Below are positions 43,550 through 52,332 of a stretch of 64,000 nt of DNA, piece by piece. The notes under the pieces are model-generated. The model was not told where the DNA came from. It worked only from the letters and a program-made list of their open reading frames with translations, and did not search any database. Both the position numbers and the translations under genes were made by a program. The stretch comes from Christiangramia sabulilitoris. GTDB lineage: Bacteria > Bacteroidota > Bacteroidia > Flavobacteriales > Flavobacteriaceae. Location: NCBI RefSeq assembly GCF_007050985.1, contig NZ_VHSF01000001.1, positions 62,001 to 126,000 on the forward strand, read 5' to 3'. Position 1 is the stretch's first letter, and every line of letters starts with the position of its first letter.

Positions 43550-45730
43550 TTATTCCTTGATCAGGTCAATTTTATAATTAGCTGGAGGGGTGGCGCCCTG
43601 TAAATGTTCAACAAAATAATCCCATCTTCTGCGCATCATATAGTAAAAATCATCGCCGAAACTATGTCGTGCATGCGGGAAAATAATGAGGTCAAAATCT
43701 TTATTTGCTTTAATTAAGGCATCAACCACCAGATAAGTATTGTAGGGAGGGACATTGTCATCCATAGCACCGTGGGCTAGCATCAACTTACCCTTGAGAT
43801 TTTGTGCATATTGAGCATTAGCATCCTTGATATAAGCAGAAGCACTGTCAGGGGTTTTCCCCATTAACCCAATATATCTTTCTCCCCAGTCATCTTCATA
43901 ATTCCGGTTGTCATGATTTCCTGATTCGGCAATTCCCACCTTGTAAAATTCCGGATATTTAAACATGGCGGCAACACTGGCTGAACCACCACCGGAATGA
44001 CCCCAGACACCAACCCTTGTTGTGTCTAAATAAGGGTATTTTTCTGACAGTTGCTTTATTCCGCTAATCTGATCTGGTAAAGTATTTTCCGAAAGACTGC
44101 CATAACAGGCATCATGGAAAGATTTTGAACGGCCCGGATTACAGGTTCCTTCAATTGCAACCACAATAAAACCCAATTCTGCTAAAGCCTGGTGATCTCT
44201 GCGGGAAGAATCAAATGACCAGGTTTTAATACTTCCACCCTGCGGTCCGGGGTATATATAGTTTACTACCGGATATTTTTTAGTGCTATCAAGACTAGTT
44301 GGGGTAAACATTAAACCATACAGGTCCCATTGTTTGTTGGCAGATATCACTTCAAACTCCTGGGGTGCCTTCCAACCGGCCGCTAATAAAGCGGAAATAT
44401 CAGCTTCTTCAAGTTTAGCGATTATTTTTCCATTTTTCATTTTTAAAACTGCCGTATTAGGCAGGGTGGGCGTCGAATAATTATCAATAAAATATTCTTT
44501 TTGCGGAGACCAGGTGATGCTGTGATTGGCAATTTCGGGAGTTAATTCCTTTAAATTACGGCCATTGAGATCAATCGAATATAGATGACTGAAATATGGA
44601 TTTTCGTTTTTATTCTTTCCATTGGCAAGAAAATAAATTCGCCTTTTTTTTTCATCAATATAAGAAACCTCGGTAACAACGAATTCACCTTTAGTAATCC
44701 TGTTTTTGAGTTTACCTGTGGATGCATCATACAAATACAGGTGACCATAATCATCCCTTTCTGAATACCAAATGATTTCATCCTTATCATCCAGATAACT
44801 CCAATTGATCTTTTCCTGTCCTGATTCATATTGGGTAGGCACTATTTCTTCGAATATTTCGCGCACCTCACCGGTGATGGAATTTGCCACCCGAACCTTT
44901 GCTATTTTATGGTCCCGGGATGTTGAAACAAAATATAATCTTGAGGAATCGTTACTCCACTCATTATCATCAAAAGAACCTGAACAATTAATGTTATCGC
45001 AGAGAGTTCCCCGCCGTGGATCTGATGGTATTTTCAATTTAATTACCTCATTATTTTCTGTATCGATGATGACCCGCTCAATTTGAATAGCCTTTTCATC
45101 TTCAGGCAGGGGATATTTCCATTTTTGGAGCTTTGGAGCCCCGATATTGGTTGTAACGAGGTACATGTCGCTTACATGTCTTTGATCCTGTCTATAGGTG
45201 GCGATCTTCTTAGAATCTGGAGACCATAAAAGTACGGGTTTATCGCTTTTTTTCCAGCCGGCGTTATCTGTCGCGTAACCATAATTTTCAATACCATCTG
45301 TGGTAAGCTGAGTTTCCCTGCCGGTTGTGAGATCCCTCATCCACAGGTTCCATGCTTTGATATAGGCAACCTTGTTACCGTCTGGTGAAACCATTTCGGT
45401 ATTCGGAATATATGTCCGGCTTTTTTCGTTGGGAAGATCTTTAACATCCAGTAAAACTTCAAGATCTTTTGATTCTCTTTTTTCTCCGTTTTCTACATTA
45501 ACCAGGACATACAATGGCCCTGCCTGAGTGGAGACCTGGTACCAGAAATACTTTTCATTCAGCCAGGTAGGATTTACAGATTTTCTATAAATAAGATCAT
45601 CTGTATTCCCTTCCAGAAACTTCACAGCCCGGTCATACTCTTCTGAAGTCAGCTTTTCCTTTTCTGTTTGAGAATTTAATTGAAAACAGAAAATCTGCAA
45701 AAGGAATATTAGAAGTAGGGCTCTGTTCAT
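43550..45730 (-). CDS. S9 family peptidase, dipeptidyl peptidase IV type
   Basis: A 726-residue secreted serine peptidase. A signal peptide occupies the first ~20 residues (MNRALLLIFLLQIFCFQLNS). Residues ~90-460 are the eight-bladed DPP-IV N-terminal beta-propeller; the C-terminal alpha/beta hydrolase has the nucleophile Ser579 in GVWGHSGGGSASV, with Asp in AHGAMDDNVPP and His in IIFPHARHSFGD. It removes X-Pro/X-Ala dipeptides in related proteins; in marine flavobacteria it fits protein feeding. It is probably periplasmic or surface bound. No T9SS sorting domain follows. Confidence 0.92.
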   Translation of the reverse strand: MNRALLLIFLLQIFCFQLNSQTEKEKLTSEEYDRAVKFLEGNTDDLIYRKSVNPTWLNEKYFWYQVSTQAGPLYVLVNVENGEKRESKDLEVLLDVKDLPNEKSRTYIPNTEMVSPDGNKVAYIKAWNLWMRDLTTGRETQLTTDGIENYGYATDNAGWKKSDKPVLLWSPDSKKIATYRQDQRHVSDMYLVTTNIGAPKLQKWKYPLPEDEKAIQIERVIIDTENNEVIKLKIPSDPRRGTLCDNINCSGSFDDNEWSNDSSRLYFVSTSRDHKIAKVRVANSITGEVREIFEEIVPTQYESGQEKINWSYLDDKDEIIWYSERDDYGHLYLYDASTGKLKNRITKGEFVVTEVSYIDEKKRRIYFLANGKNKNENPYFSHLYSIDLNGRNLKELTPEIANHSITWSPQKEYFIDNYSTPTLPNTAVLKMKNGKIIAKLEEADISALLAAGWKAPQEFEVISANKQWDLYGLMFTPTSLDSTKKYPVVNYIYPGPQGGSIKTWSFDSSRRDHQALAELGFIVVAIEGTCNPGRSKSFHDACYGSLSENTLPDQISGIKQLSEKYPYLDTTRVGVWGHSGGGSASVAAMFKYPEFYKVGIAESGNHDNRNYEDDWGERYIGLMGKTPDSASAYIKDANAQYAQNLKGKLMLAHGAMDDNVPPYNTYLVVDALIKANKDFDLIIFPHARHSFGDDFYYMMRRRWDYFVEHLQGATPPANYKIDLIKE

Positions 45731-45851
45731 TTTTATGAGATTTGAAACAGCAATATAAAAAATAAATCAGGCATAAATTTCTAATAGATCACTTTTCAGA
45801 TAAGGTCCTGCAGTTAGTTCTGGATCAGAATTCATTCTACTTATTAATCAA

Positions 45852-45859
45852 TATATTTG
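45852..45859 (+). promoter_or_regulatory. Promoter -7 box overlapping the putative truA start
   Basis: TATATTTG matches TAnnTTTG exactly and contains the TTG at 45857 in its last bases. A promoter here would start transcription after that TTG, arguing for a downstream start codon. Confidence 0.4.
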
Positions 45860-45874
45860 GCCAAAATTCAAGAT

Positions 45875-46663
45875 TTGTTCAGGAAAAGATTTTACTATTT
45901 AGTAAAGATCCAGTATTTAGGATATCGATTACACGGGTGGCAGAAACAGCCAGACGTAAAAACTGTGGAAGGACTAATCACCAAAACCCTGGGTTGGGTA
46001 ATGCCTCACGCTAAATGTAAAATTCTTGGTACCAGTAGGACAGATGCCATGGTATCTGCCGAGGAATCTGCTTTTGAACTCTTCCTTGATCATGAACCCT
46101 TGAAAGATCTGGAAGAATTTCTAGTTGAGTTTAACAAGAATTTGCCTCAGGATATACGAGCTCTAAGCATTGAAACGGTGGATGAAAAATTCAACATCAT
46201 CCAGCATTCCAAAACCAAGGAATACTCCTATTTATTTAGCGTAGGGGATAAATTCCATCCTTTCTGCGCTCCCTTTATGGCAAATTTTCAGGAGGATCTG
46301 GATATAGTAAAGATGAAGAAAGCAGCTAAATTATTCCAGGGAAAACATAATTTTAAAAATTATTGCGTCAGAGTTTCAGAAAACAGCACCTTCGAAAGGG
46401 AGATGTTAAAATCTGAATTGGTGGAAAATACCGAGTATACCGCCAATTTTTTTCCGGAACAATCCTATATTTTTCATATTCATGCTGCCGGATTCCTTAG
46501 ACATCAAGTACGTCTCATGATGGGTAGCCTCGTTTTAGCAGGCCGGGGAGAATTAAGTCTTGAAGACATTGAGAATAGCCTTAAACCCGAGACACCTGAA
46601 TTACAAATGGATTATATCGCCCCGGCATCCGGATTAATTTTAAATAAAATTGAATTTGAATAA
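45875..46663 (+). CDS. TruA-like tRNA pseudouridine synthase (divergent)
   Basis: TruA makes pseudouridine at tRNA positions 38-40. The fold's markers are present: an opening YYLVKIQYLGYRLHGWQKQ, and the catalytic Asp region KILGTSRTDAMVSA, near residue 65. This departs from the usual GxGRTDxGVHA: the Gly after Asp is Ala, and His is Ser. The late AAGFLRHQVRLMMGSLVLAG is well conserved. I choose TTG 45875, 6 codons inside a longer frame whose TTG at 45857 lies within a promoter box. Flavobacteria commonly carry two TruA-like genes; this may be the less canonical one. Convergent with recQ. Confidence 0.75.
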   Translation: MFRKRFYYLVKIQYLGYRLHGWQKQPDVKTVEGLITKTLGWVMPHAKCKILGTSRTDAMVSAEESAFELFLDHEPLKDLEEFLVEFNKNLPQDIRALSIETVDEKFNIIQHSKTKEYSYLFSVGDKFHPFCAPFMANFQEDLDIVKMKKAAKLFQGKHNFKNYCVRVSENSTFEREMLKSELVENTEYTANFFPEQSYIFHIHAAGFLRHQVRLMMGSLVLAGRGELSLEDIENSLKPETPELQMDYIAPASGLILNKIEFE

Positions 46664-46674
46664 TTGCTCTAAGC

Positions 46675-48786
46675 TTAATTCAGATTTTCTTTCTCCAATA
46701 TCTTCAGTGATATTTTGATGGTTTCATAAGGGATGGCCTCTTCAAAATGTTCGTAATAACTTTTCAATGAATTGGGATTATCCAATTCTTTTTGAGCATT
46801 TCTAATGGATTTCAGTTCAGAGTTGGGAACGAATTGATGCAGATTGATCTCCTCACCTTCATCATATAATTTCATAAGATGAGTGAAGATAGTATTTTTA
46901 GCAACCTCACGCTCCCGGGCGATCTCCTCAACGCTCATTCCCCGCTTATACATGTTAAGTGTCTCCTTCAAAGTATTACCTTTTTTTGTTTTTTTACGAG
47001 GTTTGGTTTCTCTTTTTTCCTTGCTAAAAGCTATGATCTCTTTAATAAACCTAAAGCCATAATCTTCCATCTTTTTTCTTCCCACTCCATTAATAAGCAT
47101 AAATTCTGAATCTGACATGGGACGTTGTTTTTCCATATCCTTTAAGGTCGCATCGTTGAATATAAGGTATGCGGGAATATCTTCTTCACGGGCAATTTCC
47201 AGGCGCACTTTTCGCAATCTTTCAAATAAAGAATTTTCAGTGATCGCGGCTGTATCCTTTTGCGCCTTTACTTTTCTTTCTTTTACATCTGCGAGGTAAA
47301 CTTGTTCTTTTTCAAAAAGTACCTTTTTTGCTTGTTCTGTTAGTTTAAGATGGTTGTTTTGATCGAAAGCGATCTCTACATAACCCAGGTTGATAAGCTG
47401 TATAATGTATTGCTGCCAGTGATTCCAGGAAATATCCTTTCCAATTCCATATGTACTGAGCTCCTGGTAATTATTTCGCCTTACCACTTCATTTTGGGAA
47501 CCACGCAATACATCGATAATTGCTGAAATTGGCTCACTGCCTTTCAACCGAAATATGCAGGAAAGAGCTTTTTGAGCTATGATCGTACCTTCAAAGAATT
47601 CCGGGGGATTTCTGCAGATATCGCAATTTCCACAATCTTCCTGCAGGTATTCCCCAAAATAACTCAAAAGAATCTTTCGTCTGCAGCTAAGAGCTTCAGA
47701 ATATTGTTTCATACGATCCAGCTTGGCCAGCTGAACTTCTTCATTTTTTGCATTTGAAGCAAATTTCTGAAGCTGGATCACATCGGCATAACTATGGAAT
47801 AAAAGCGTGTCTGAAGCTAAGCCATCTCTTCCAGCCCTTCCAATTTCCTGGTAATATCCTTCGAGATTCTTAGGCATATTATAATGTATTACCCACCTGA
47901 TATTCGATTTGTCGATCCCCATACCAAAGGCGATAGTAGCACAAATGATCTGCTTTTCATCATTTATGAAATCATCCTGGATCTGTGATCGCTCCAGGTG
48001 GTCCAGACCGGCATGATAAGCTTCAGCCTTAAATCCTTTGGCTTTAAGTTTTGAAGCCAGTTCTTCTGTCGTTTTACGGCTTAGACAGTAGATGATTCCA
48101 CTTTCATTTTTGCGATTCTTTAGAAAATCTGAGATCTGTTCAAATCTTTTAATGCCAGGTTTAACCTCGAGGCTTAGATTCTTCCGGTCAAAAGAAGCCA
48201 CATGTTTTTTGGCGTTGGGAATATTCAGCTGTTTGCAAATATCGTTTCTTGTAGCTTTATCTGCCGTGGCCGTAAGGGCCAGAACCGGGGTAGAGGGAAA
48301 GCGGTTCTTTAAATATCCCAGTTGGGTATAGGCAGGACGAAAATCGTGTCCCCAGCTGGAGATACAGTGTGCCTCGTCTATGGCAATAAGGCTAACCCTA
48401 CCGTCTGTTAGAAATCTATCCACGAACTGAAGACTTTCCGGAGCTACATAAAGTAATTTTATCTCCTTTTTATCTATTCTTTGAAATATAGCCTGTTTAT
48501 CTGCTTCTTCCTGGCTACTGTTTAAAAATGCCGCGGGAACACCATTGGCGTTTATTCCATCCACCTGATCTTTCATTAAAGCGATCAAAGGTGAAATTAC
48601 CAAAGTGATCTCGGGAAGTAAGATTGCCGGTAACTGGTAGCAAATGGATTTTCCACCACCAGTTGGCATAATTACCAGATTGTCTTTTCCCTTAAAAACA
48701 GACTCAATTATTTTCTTTTGTAAAGGTCTAAAACTTTCATATCCAAAGTACTCCTTCAGGGTATCTAACAGCACGGTTTCTTTCAT
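46675..48786 (-). CDS. recQ: ATP-dependent DNA helicase RecQ
   Basis: RecQ unwinds DNA 3'-5' in recombination and replication repair. The 703-residue protein has Walker A PTGGGKSICYQLPA, DEAH box IDEAHCISSWGHDFRP, helicase motif IVVI-type IGRAGRDG, and the zinc site C-x16-CGNCDIC in the RQC domain near residue 370-395. A HRDC-like domain (LFERLRKVRLEIAREEDIPA) sits near residue 530-600, and a C-terminal helix-turn-helix (SVEEIAREREVAKNTIFTHL) follows. An exact TAnnTTTG box lies 5 bp before the ATG. Confidence 0.95.
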   Translation of the reverse strand: MKETVLLDTLKEYFGYESFRPLQKKIIESVFKGKDNLVIMPTGGGKSICYQLPAILLPEITLVISPLIALMKDQVDGINANGVPAAFLNSSQEEADKQAIFQRIDKKEIKLLYVAPESLQFVDRFLTDGRVSLIAIDEAHCISSWGHDFRPAYTQLGYLKNRFPSTPVLALTATADKATRNDICKQLNIPNAKKHVASFDRKNLSLEVKPGIKRFEQISDFLKNRKNESGIIYCLSRKTTEELASKLKAKGFKAEAYHAGLDHLERSQIQDDFINDEKQIICATIAFGMGIDKSNIRWVIHYNMPKNLEGYYQEIGRAGRDGLASDTLLFHSYADVIQLQKFASNAKNEEVQLAKLDRMKQYSEALSCRRKILLSYFGEYLQEDCGNCDICRNPPEFFEGTIIAQKALSCIFRLKGSEPISAIIDVLRGSQNEVVRRNNYQELSTYGIGKDISWNHWQQYIIQLINLGYVEIAFDQNNHLKLTEQAKKVLFEKEQVYLADVKERKVKAQKDTAAITENSLFERLRKVRLEIAREEDIPAYLIFNDATLKDMEKQRPMSDSEFMLINGVGRKKMEDYGFRFIKEIIAFSKEKRETKPRKKTKKGNTLKETLNMYKRGMSVEEIAREREVAKNTIFTHLMKLYDEGEEINLHQFVPNSELKSIRNAQKELDNPNSLKSYYEHFEEAIPYETIKISLKILEKENLN

Positions 48787-48791
48787 AGCTA

Positions 48792-48799
48792 CAAAGGTA
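48792..48799 (-). promoter_or_regulatory. Promoter -7 box abutting recQ
   Basis: Minus-strand TACCTTTG matches TAnnTTTG and lies 5 bp before the recQ ATG, so a transcript would start at about the start codon. Confidence 0.45.
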
Positions 48800-48886
48800 A
48801 AATTAAGCGCAGATTAATGGCCAAACTTTACGCTGTTTTCCGCCTGAAATTTTTAGAAAAGGATGAGCGAATTGCACCTATTGCTA

Positions 48887-48914
48887 TTGTGTTAGCGGAT
48901 TATTCTTACATTTA
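48887..48914 (+). promoter_or_regulatory. Promoter of corA
   Basis: TTG (48887-48889), a 17-bp spacer and TACATTTA (48907-48914, one mismatch to TAnnTTTG). It lies inside the upstream extension of the corA frame and supports the downstream ATG at 48934. Confidence 0.4.
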
Positions 48915-48933
48915 TAAAAATATAAGACTGTCC

Positions 48934-50013
48934 ATGGCCAAAAGGAGAAAATTAATGTTAAGGCGTCCCAAGACTACAAAATCTGCCAACCAGATTCCGG
49001 GAACCATGACCTACGTGGGGAACAAGGAAACGGTAGAAACGAAACTCGATGTTATAGACTATAATGCCGACCGCTATGAAAGATTTAGTTCTACAACCCC
49101 CGAAGATGCTTTTAAGTATACAGACGAAAAGAGTATTACCTGGTTCAATATAGATGGATTAAGCAATGTAGAGGAGATCGAGAAATTGGGTGATTATTAT
49201 GAGCTTCATCCCTTAGTTATGGAAGATATCGTAAACACAGGCCAGCGTCCCAAAATAGAGGAATATCAGGACTACCTGTTTATAGTGGCCAAAATGCTTT
49301 ACTATAAGAATGGAGAAATAGAGAATGAACATTTAAGTATGATCGTGGGTAAAAACTATGTACTCACTTTTCAGGAGGCAGATGGAGATGTCTTTGAGCC
49401 TATCAGGGAGCGAATAGAAACTGCCAAAGGAAGGATAAGAAGCCGAAGCGCAGATTACCTCATGTTTGCACTGCTGGATTCTATCATCGATAATTATTTT
49501 CTGGTGATAGATGATATGAGCGATCGAATCGAAGCCCTGGAAGAAAGTCTCTTTACATCAAGACCCAGTGATGATATAACTTTTGAAATTCAGGATCTTA
49601 AGCGTAATATTCTAAGGATTAGAAGGGCAGTTTTCCCATTGAGAGAGGTGGTAAGTCGCCTGGAAAAGATGGATTCTGAACTAATTGACGCAAACACCGG
49701 AAATTTTATCAGGGATCTGTATGACCATATTATTCAAATTTCTGAAAATATAGATATATACAGGGAAATGATCTGGGGTTTAATGGATATGTATATGACT
49801 ACCATTAGTAATAAAATGAACGAAGTGATGAAGGTGCTAACTATCATGGCGAGTATTTTTATCCCTTTAACTTTTATAGCCGGTATCTACGGAATGAATT
49901 TCGAATATATGCCAGAACTTCAATGGAGGTATAGTTATTATGTACTTTGGGGAGTCATGATCGTGGTGTTCTTGCTGATGCTGTGGTACTTTAAAAGGAA
50001 GAAGTGGTTGTGA
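48934..50013 (+). CDS. corA: Magnesium/cobalt transporter CorA
   Basis: CorA is a pentameric Mg2+ channel in the inner membrane. I set the start at ATG 48934 (MAKRRKLMLRRPKTT) because a promoter-like site lies within the upstream 39-codon extension and that extension has no CorA character. The resulting 359-residue protein has the large cytoplasmic funnel, two C-terminal helices (about residues 300-318 and 332-351), and the GIYGMNF selectivity motif between them, with the basic end KRKKWL. The lactonase gene follows immediately. Confidence 0.93.
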   Translation: MAKRRKLMLRRPKTTKSANQIPGTMTYVGNKETVETKLDVIDYNADRYERFSSTTPEDAFKYTDEKSITWFNIDGLSNVEEIEKLGDYYELHPLVMEDIVNTGQRPKIEEYQDYLFIVAKMLYYKNGEIENEHLSMIVGKNYVLTFQEADGDVFEPIRERIETAKGRIRSRSADYLMFALLDSIIDNYFLVIDDMSDRIEALEESLFTSRPSDDITFEIQDLKRNILRIRRAVFPLREVVSRLEKMDSELIDANTGNFIRDLYDHIIQISENIDIYREMIWGLMDMYMTTISNKMNEVMKVLTIMASIFIPLTFIAGIYGMNFEYMPELQWRYSYYVLWGVMIVVFLLMLWYFKRKKWL

Positions 50014-50030
50014 ATTTTAAATCTGAAATT

Positions 50031-51173
50031 ATGGGAAGATATTTAATTATTTGTTTGTTAGGTTTGTGCCTGATTAATCCTTCTCATGCCCAGGGTGATC
50101 TCATGCAAAAAAAGGATTCGTTAAATAAGATTTACGTAGGCACCTATACTAAAAAGGAAGGCCACGTGGATGGTAAGGGTCTGGGAATTTATCTTTTGGA
50201 TCAAAATTCTGATACCGGTCATTTAACTTTCGTTTGTACCGCGGCAGAATTAATCAACCCATCTTTTGTCAAAGCAGGCAAAATGGGAAAGTATGTATAT
50301 GCAGTGAGTGAGCTTGGCCCGGCAGACGCGAATTCAGGTTTTGTATATTCTTTCGAAATACAGGATGATGGATCGCTAAAAAACATTGGAAAACTAAGTA
50401 CCGGTGGTTTGGCACCATGTCATATAGCTCTAGACAGATCTGGGAAATTTGCCTTTGTAAGTAATTACCTTGGAGGAATTGTGATGGTTTACAAGGTTAC
50501 TTCTAATGGTTCGCTAATCAAAAGCCAGGAATTGAAACTTGAGAACTCAGGATCTGCGCATGCCCATTCTGTAAAAGTGAGTGGTGACAATCGTTATGCC
50601 TACATCGCCGATCTGGGGAATAACATGGTCTGGATCTACAATTTCAATAATATGAATGGTACCCTCGAGCCACATCGCCAGAAATTTATAAAACTTAAGG
50701 ATGGTGCAGGCCCTCGTCATATAAGTTTCTCCAGGAACGGTAGTTTTGTATATACGGTCAATGAATTGAACAGTACGGTAAGTGCATTCCGGGTAAAAAA
50801 TGATGGAAGCCTAGAGCACCTTAATGATATTTCAACCTTGCCGGAAAGTTACAGGCATTCAAATTCGGCAGCAGATATACATATACATCCTTCAGGTAAA
50901 TACCTTTATACTTCCAACCGGGGCCATGACAGTATCGCCATTTTTGAGATCAATCAGGATTCTGGTGAACTCTCACATGTAGACTATGTACCGGTGGCCG
51001 GAAAGACACCCAGAAATTTTGCTATTTCACCTTATGGCAAATATTTATATGCAGCCAGCCAGGATACCGGAAATATCACTACCTATAAGATCAATGAAAA
51101 TACCGGCAAGCTCAAGCCTCAGGAACCTGTATTTCAGATCAAAACTCCGGTTTGTCTTGAGTTTGTTAAGTGA
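50031..51173 (+). CDS. Lactonase family protein (YbhE/6-phosphogluconolactonase-like), secreted
   Basis: A 380-residue seven-bladed beta-propeller of the lactonase family. I choose ATG 50031, which begins a clear signal peptide (MGRYLIICLLGLCLINPSHA), over a GTG at 50004. Blade repeats such as GAGPRHISFSRNGSFVYTVN, IHPSGKYLYTSNRGHDSIAI and FAISPYGKYLYAASQ are plain. The signal peptide argues against the cytosolic pentose-phosphate role of Escherichia coli Pgl; a periplasmic sugar-lactone substrate is more likely. It starts 17 bp after corA. Confidence 0.85.
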   Translation: MGRYLIICLLGLCLINPSHAQGDLMQKKDSLNKIYVGTYTKKEGHVDGKGLGIYLLDQNSDTGHLTFVCTAAELINPSFVKAGKMGKYVYAVSELGPADANSGFVYSFEIQDDGSLKNIGKLSTGGLAPCHIALDRSGKFAFVSNYLGGIVMVYKVTSNGSLIKSQELKLENSGSAHAHSVKVSGDNRYAYIADLGNNMVWIYNFNNMNGTLEPHRQKFIKLKDGAGPRHISFSRNGSFVYTVNELNSTVSAFRVKNDGSLEHLNDISTLPESYRHSNSAADIHIHPSGKYLYTSNRGHDSIAIFEINQDSGELSHVDYVPVAGKTPRNFAISPYGKYLYAASQDTGNITTYKINENTGKLKPQEPVFQIKTPVCLEFVK

Positions 51174-51241
51174 TTGTGCCGGGTAAGGGGCATCACTAAA
51201 TACAATTGAAATTTTAATTAATTTCTGATGTAACTGAATCC

Positions 51242-52111
51242 CTAATCCCGGAGACGAAATGCCATGCCCACCTGTAAGCTAAGGTTATCGATAAGATTTG
51301 AGTCGAGGCTGGAATTCGGAATCAGATTATTCTGAAGATCATAAGCTTCAAAATCATTCAGCTGATAGTTCCCTATTTTTCCAAAAATTACTATGCTTTT
51401 AGAAAATTGTTTTTCTATAAAAACAGAGGTATTAAGTGTTTCTTTCCGGAAATAGTAAATCCCCGGATTTTTATGAACCCGGTAGGAGTTCAACGTCCAG
51501 TCGCTTTCAATACCGGTGTACCAACATTCTTTTTTCAGGATATATTCAAATCTGATATTGGAGGGGATGAGAACATAAAGATTCCATTTGTTATTAGGTA
51601 TCCAGTGTAGTCCACCTATGGGAAATATCAGAGTTTTTTCAACTTCCTGGTTAAAATACATCCCGGCGAAAAAGTTCAGTTTTTCACTTCTTTTATTAGT
51701 AAGCAGAAACCAGCCTCCCGTTTGGGCATATTTGATGAGTGGATTGAATTCATCTGAATTGAATTTAAATCGCACCTGAGTCAACAGGCTCCATTTTTTA
51801 TTTTTCCAGAAATGAAGATAACCGGCTCCTATAAAATTGGCGTAAAGATCTAAGTCGTCTCCGGCTATACTAATGTCCTGAAATTTAAAGATCTCGCCGG
51901 AATAGAATACAAGCAGGTAATCTTCATTCTTTATTTGATGACCGTAGTTGAGCCTGGCCGAAAACTTAACAACATTATAATTCTGCTCGCTGCCTGGCCT
52001 ATAGTTGACATTTTCATACGACAGATTTCCAACATCAAAAAATGACTGCCCCAAGCTATGCATGGAAAATGCAGTCATTGTAATTATTAGAAATAAGGTA
52101 CTGAATTTCAT
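51242..52111 (-). CDS. Outer-membrane beta-barrel type protein, DUF6268-like
   Basis: A 289-residue protein when started at ATG 52111 (MKFSTLFLIITMTAFSMHSL), a clean signal peptide; a Met eight codons upstream is less fitting. The mature chain has many alternating aromatic/hydrophobic short strands (WSLLTQVRFKF, YYFRKETLNTSVFIEKQFS), and ends in LQVGMAFRLRD, with a Phe near but not at the end. This suggests a barrel in the outer membrane. DUF6268 is my recollection of the family and is not certain. Ligand unknown. Confidence 0.65.
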   Translation of the reverse strand: MKFSTLFLIITMTAFSMHSLGQSFFDVGNLSYENVNYRPGSEQNYNVVKFSARLNYGHQIKNEDYLLVFYSGEIFKFQDISIAGDDLDLYANFIGAGYLHFWKNKKWSLLTQVRFKFNSDEFNPLIKYAQTGGWFLLTNKRSEKLNFFAGMYFNQEVEKTLIFPIGGLHWIPNNKWNLYVLIPSNIRFEYILKKECWYTGIESDWTLNSYRVHKNPGIYYFRKETLNTSVFIEKQFSKSIVIFGKIGNYQLNDFEAYDLQNNLIPNSSLDSNLIDNLSLQVGMAFRLRD

Positions 52112-52163
52112 AAGAAAAGCGATTAGTAATTTCAATGGTCTTTTAAAGTTAAATAGGAATGGC

Positions 52164-52304
52164 TTAAGTACTTAACTCATTCGTCCTTTTTTCACCAAAT
52201 CTATCCAGAGCTTTTAAGCTTTTCCATTCATTTTGAATGCTTTTTCTTCGATTGTTGTGTTTGCAATTTTTGCATTTACAACTTGAATTTTTTAGACTAC
52301 ACAT
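52164..52304 (-). CDS. Small Cys-rich ORF (46 aa)
   Basis: ATG at 52304, TAA at 52164-52166. The N-terminal third is MCSLKNSSCKCKNCKHNNRR, with Cys at positions 2, 9, 11 and 14 and His at 16, followed by a basic/acidic helix (SIQNEWKSLKALDRFGEKRT). Cys clustering resembles a zinc-binding or metal-binding knuckle. It sits between the sterol desaturase gene (29 bp upstream) and the barrel protein gene, same strand. It is too short for ordinary gene callers and I do not know a family. Confidence 0.4.
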   Translation of the reverse strand: MCSLKNSSCKCKNCKHNNRRKSIQNEWKSLKALDRFGEKRTNELST

Positions 52305-52332
52305 ATCTTATTATTTAAGTATTATTTGATTT

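Noticed and set aside
48817-48933. 39-codon N-terminal extension of corA
   Set aside because: A promoter-like site lies in it and it lacks CorA character; ATG 48934 is the better start.
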